Assembly (NCBI GenBank): GCA_964204605.1 | Contig: OZ123195.1 | Span: 558,001-622,000, forward strand | From: UBA961 sp014191195 | Lineage (GTDB): Bacteria > Bacteroidota > Ignavibacteria > Kapaibacteriales > UBA961 | Reading direction: 5' to 3' | DNA length: 64,000 nucleotides | In this document: positions 63,864 through 64,000 of the stretch, piece by piece | Layout of the letters: every line of letters starts with the position of its first letter | Numbering within the stretch: position 1 is the stretch's first letter | The notes under the pieces: generated by a model | The model's database searches: none | Told to the model about the DNA's origin: nothing | What the model saw: only the letters and a program-made list of their open reading frames with translations | Made by a program: the position numbers and the translations under genes

Positions 63864-64000
63864 ATGGGTATAATCTCACGTATGCGAGATATTTCGCCGT
63901 ATCTGTTGGTGCTATTTGTTATTTCTTTTATTGCATTTATGGTGATATCAGATTCTAGTATAAGCACAGTATTCAACAGTGGTACTACAGCAGCGAATGC
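63864..64000 (+). CDS. PpiD/SurA-like periplasmic folding factor, N-terminal fragment (cut by window end)
   Basis: Only the first 45 residues are in the window: MGIISRMRDISPYLLVLFVI and on through a single membrane helix, then a polar segment (DSSISTVFNSGTTAANA). A short basic N-terminus with MR(D/E) followed by one anchor helix is typical of PpiD/SurA-N peptidyl-prolyl isomerases of this group. GGAG and AAGG lie just before the ATG. The assignment rests on this short segment and needs the rest of the gene. Confidence 0.5.
   Translation, partial: MGIISRMRDISPYLLVLFVISFIAFMVISDSSISTVFNSGTTAAN

Overview
The window is an AT-rich chromosomal segment from a member of the Bacteroidota/Chlorobi (FCB) group. 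The evidence is the set of secreted proteins with C-terminal type IX secretion (T9SS) sorting domains, a fused E1 alpha-beta 2-oxoacid dehydrogenase, a 31-residue AURKAIP1/COX24-type basic protein, weak or absent Shine-Dalgarno sequences and TAnnTTTG-like promoter boxes. A Kapabacteria- or Ignavibacteria-like lineage would fit, but no rRNA is present and I cannot place it to genus.

Positions 1-7031 look like an integrated element ending at a tRNA-Val(UAC) gene. From the tRNA leftwards come a tyrosine recombinase, an AT-rich stretch with the remnant of a second recombinase, a single-chain GmrSD-type (DUF262-DUF1524) restriction protein, and a MmeI-like type IIL restriction-modification enzyme that runs off the left edge. 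The distal attachment site is not in the window.

Positions 7083-31900 are housekeeping backbone. On the minus strand there is a tight operon panD / GlmU-like pyrophosphorylase / methylmalonyl-CoA epimerase / mrp / nfu, preceded by the fused E1. Next come a T9SS cargo gene and glyA, the DUF3109-rpoN-pyrD-like run, an orphan PhnE permease, an RRM RNA-binding protein, and a probable aromatic amino acid catabolic group (aminotransferase, 4-hydroxyphenylpyruvate dioxygenase, glutamate dehydrogenase). A plus-strand operon joins a MqnA-like protein, psd, lnt, nadD and queC. Opposite it lie a small membrane protein, a YceI protein and a secreted protein with a CX4CH motif, then a two-gene ABC-2 exporter.

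Positions 32100-55700 carry sppA, an HU/IHF protein, a TPR protein, the AURKAIP1-like peptide, a Mn/Zn-type ABC ATPase, a MESH1-like HD protein, recN, a HAD-UbiA fusion followed by a DprE1-like oxidoreductase, topA, a Fur-family regulator, speA, a NamZ-like muramidase, plsC, a metal-permease/DtxR fusion, lon, glgA, ispE, a CTP-dependent-kinase-like membrane protein and bcp. The fur-speA intergenic region holds two strong dyads, and with the metal ABC ATPase and the permease-regulator fusion it points to metal-responsive control.

Positions 55700-64000 contain a methyltransferase, a large glycine-rich secreted protein made of two homologous halves split by one apparent frameshift, an osmC / M18 aminopeptidase / ctaA operon with 4-base overlaps, and the start of a PpiD/SurA-like folding factor cut by the right edge. 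I found no CRISPR array, rRNA, complete insertion sequence or prophage structural genes.
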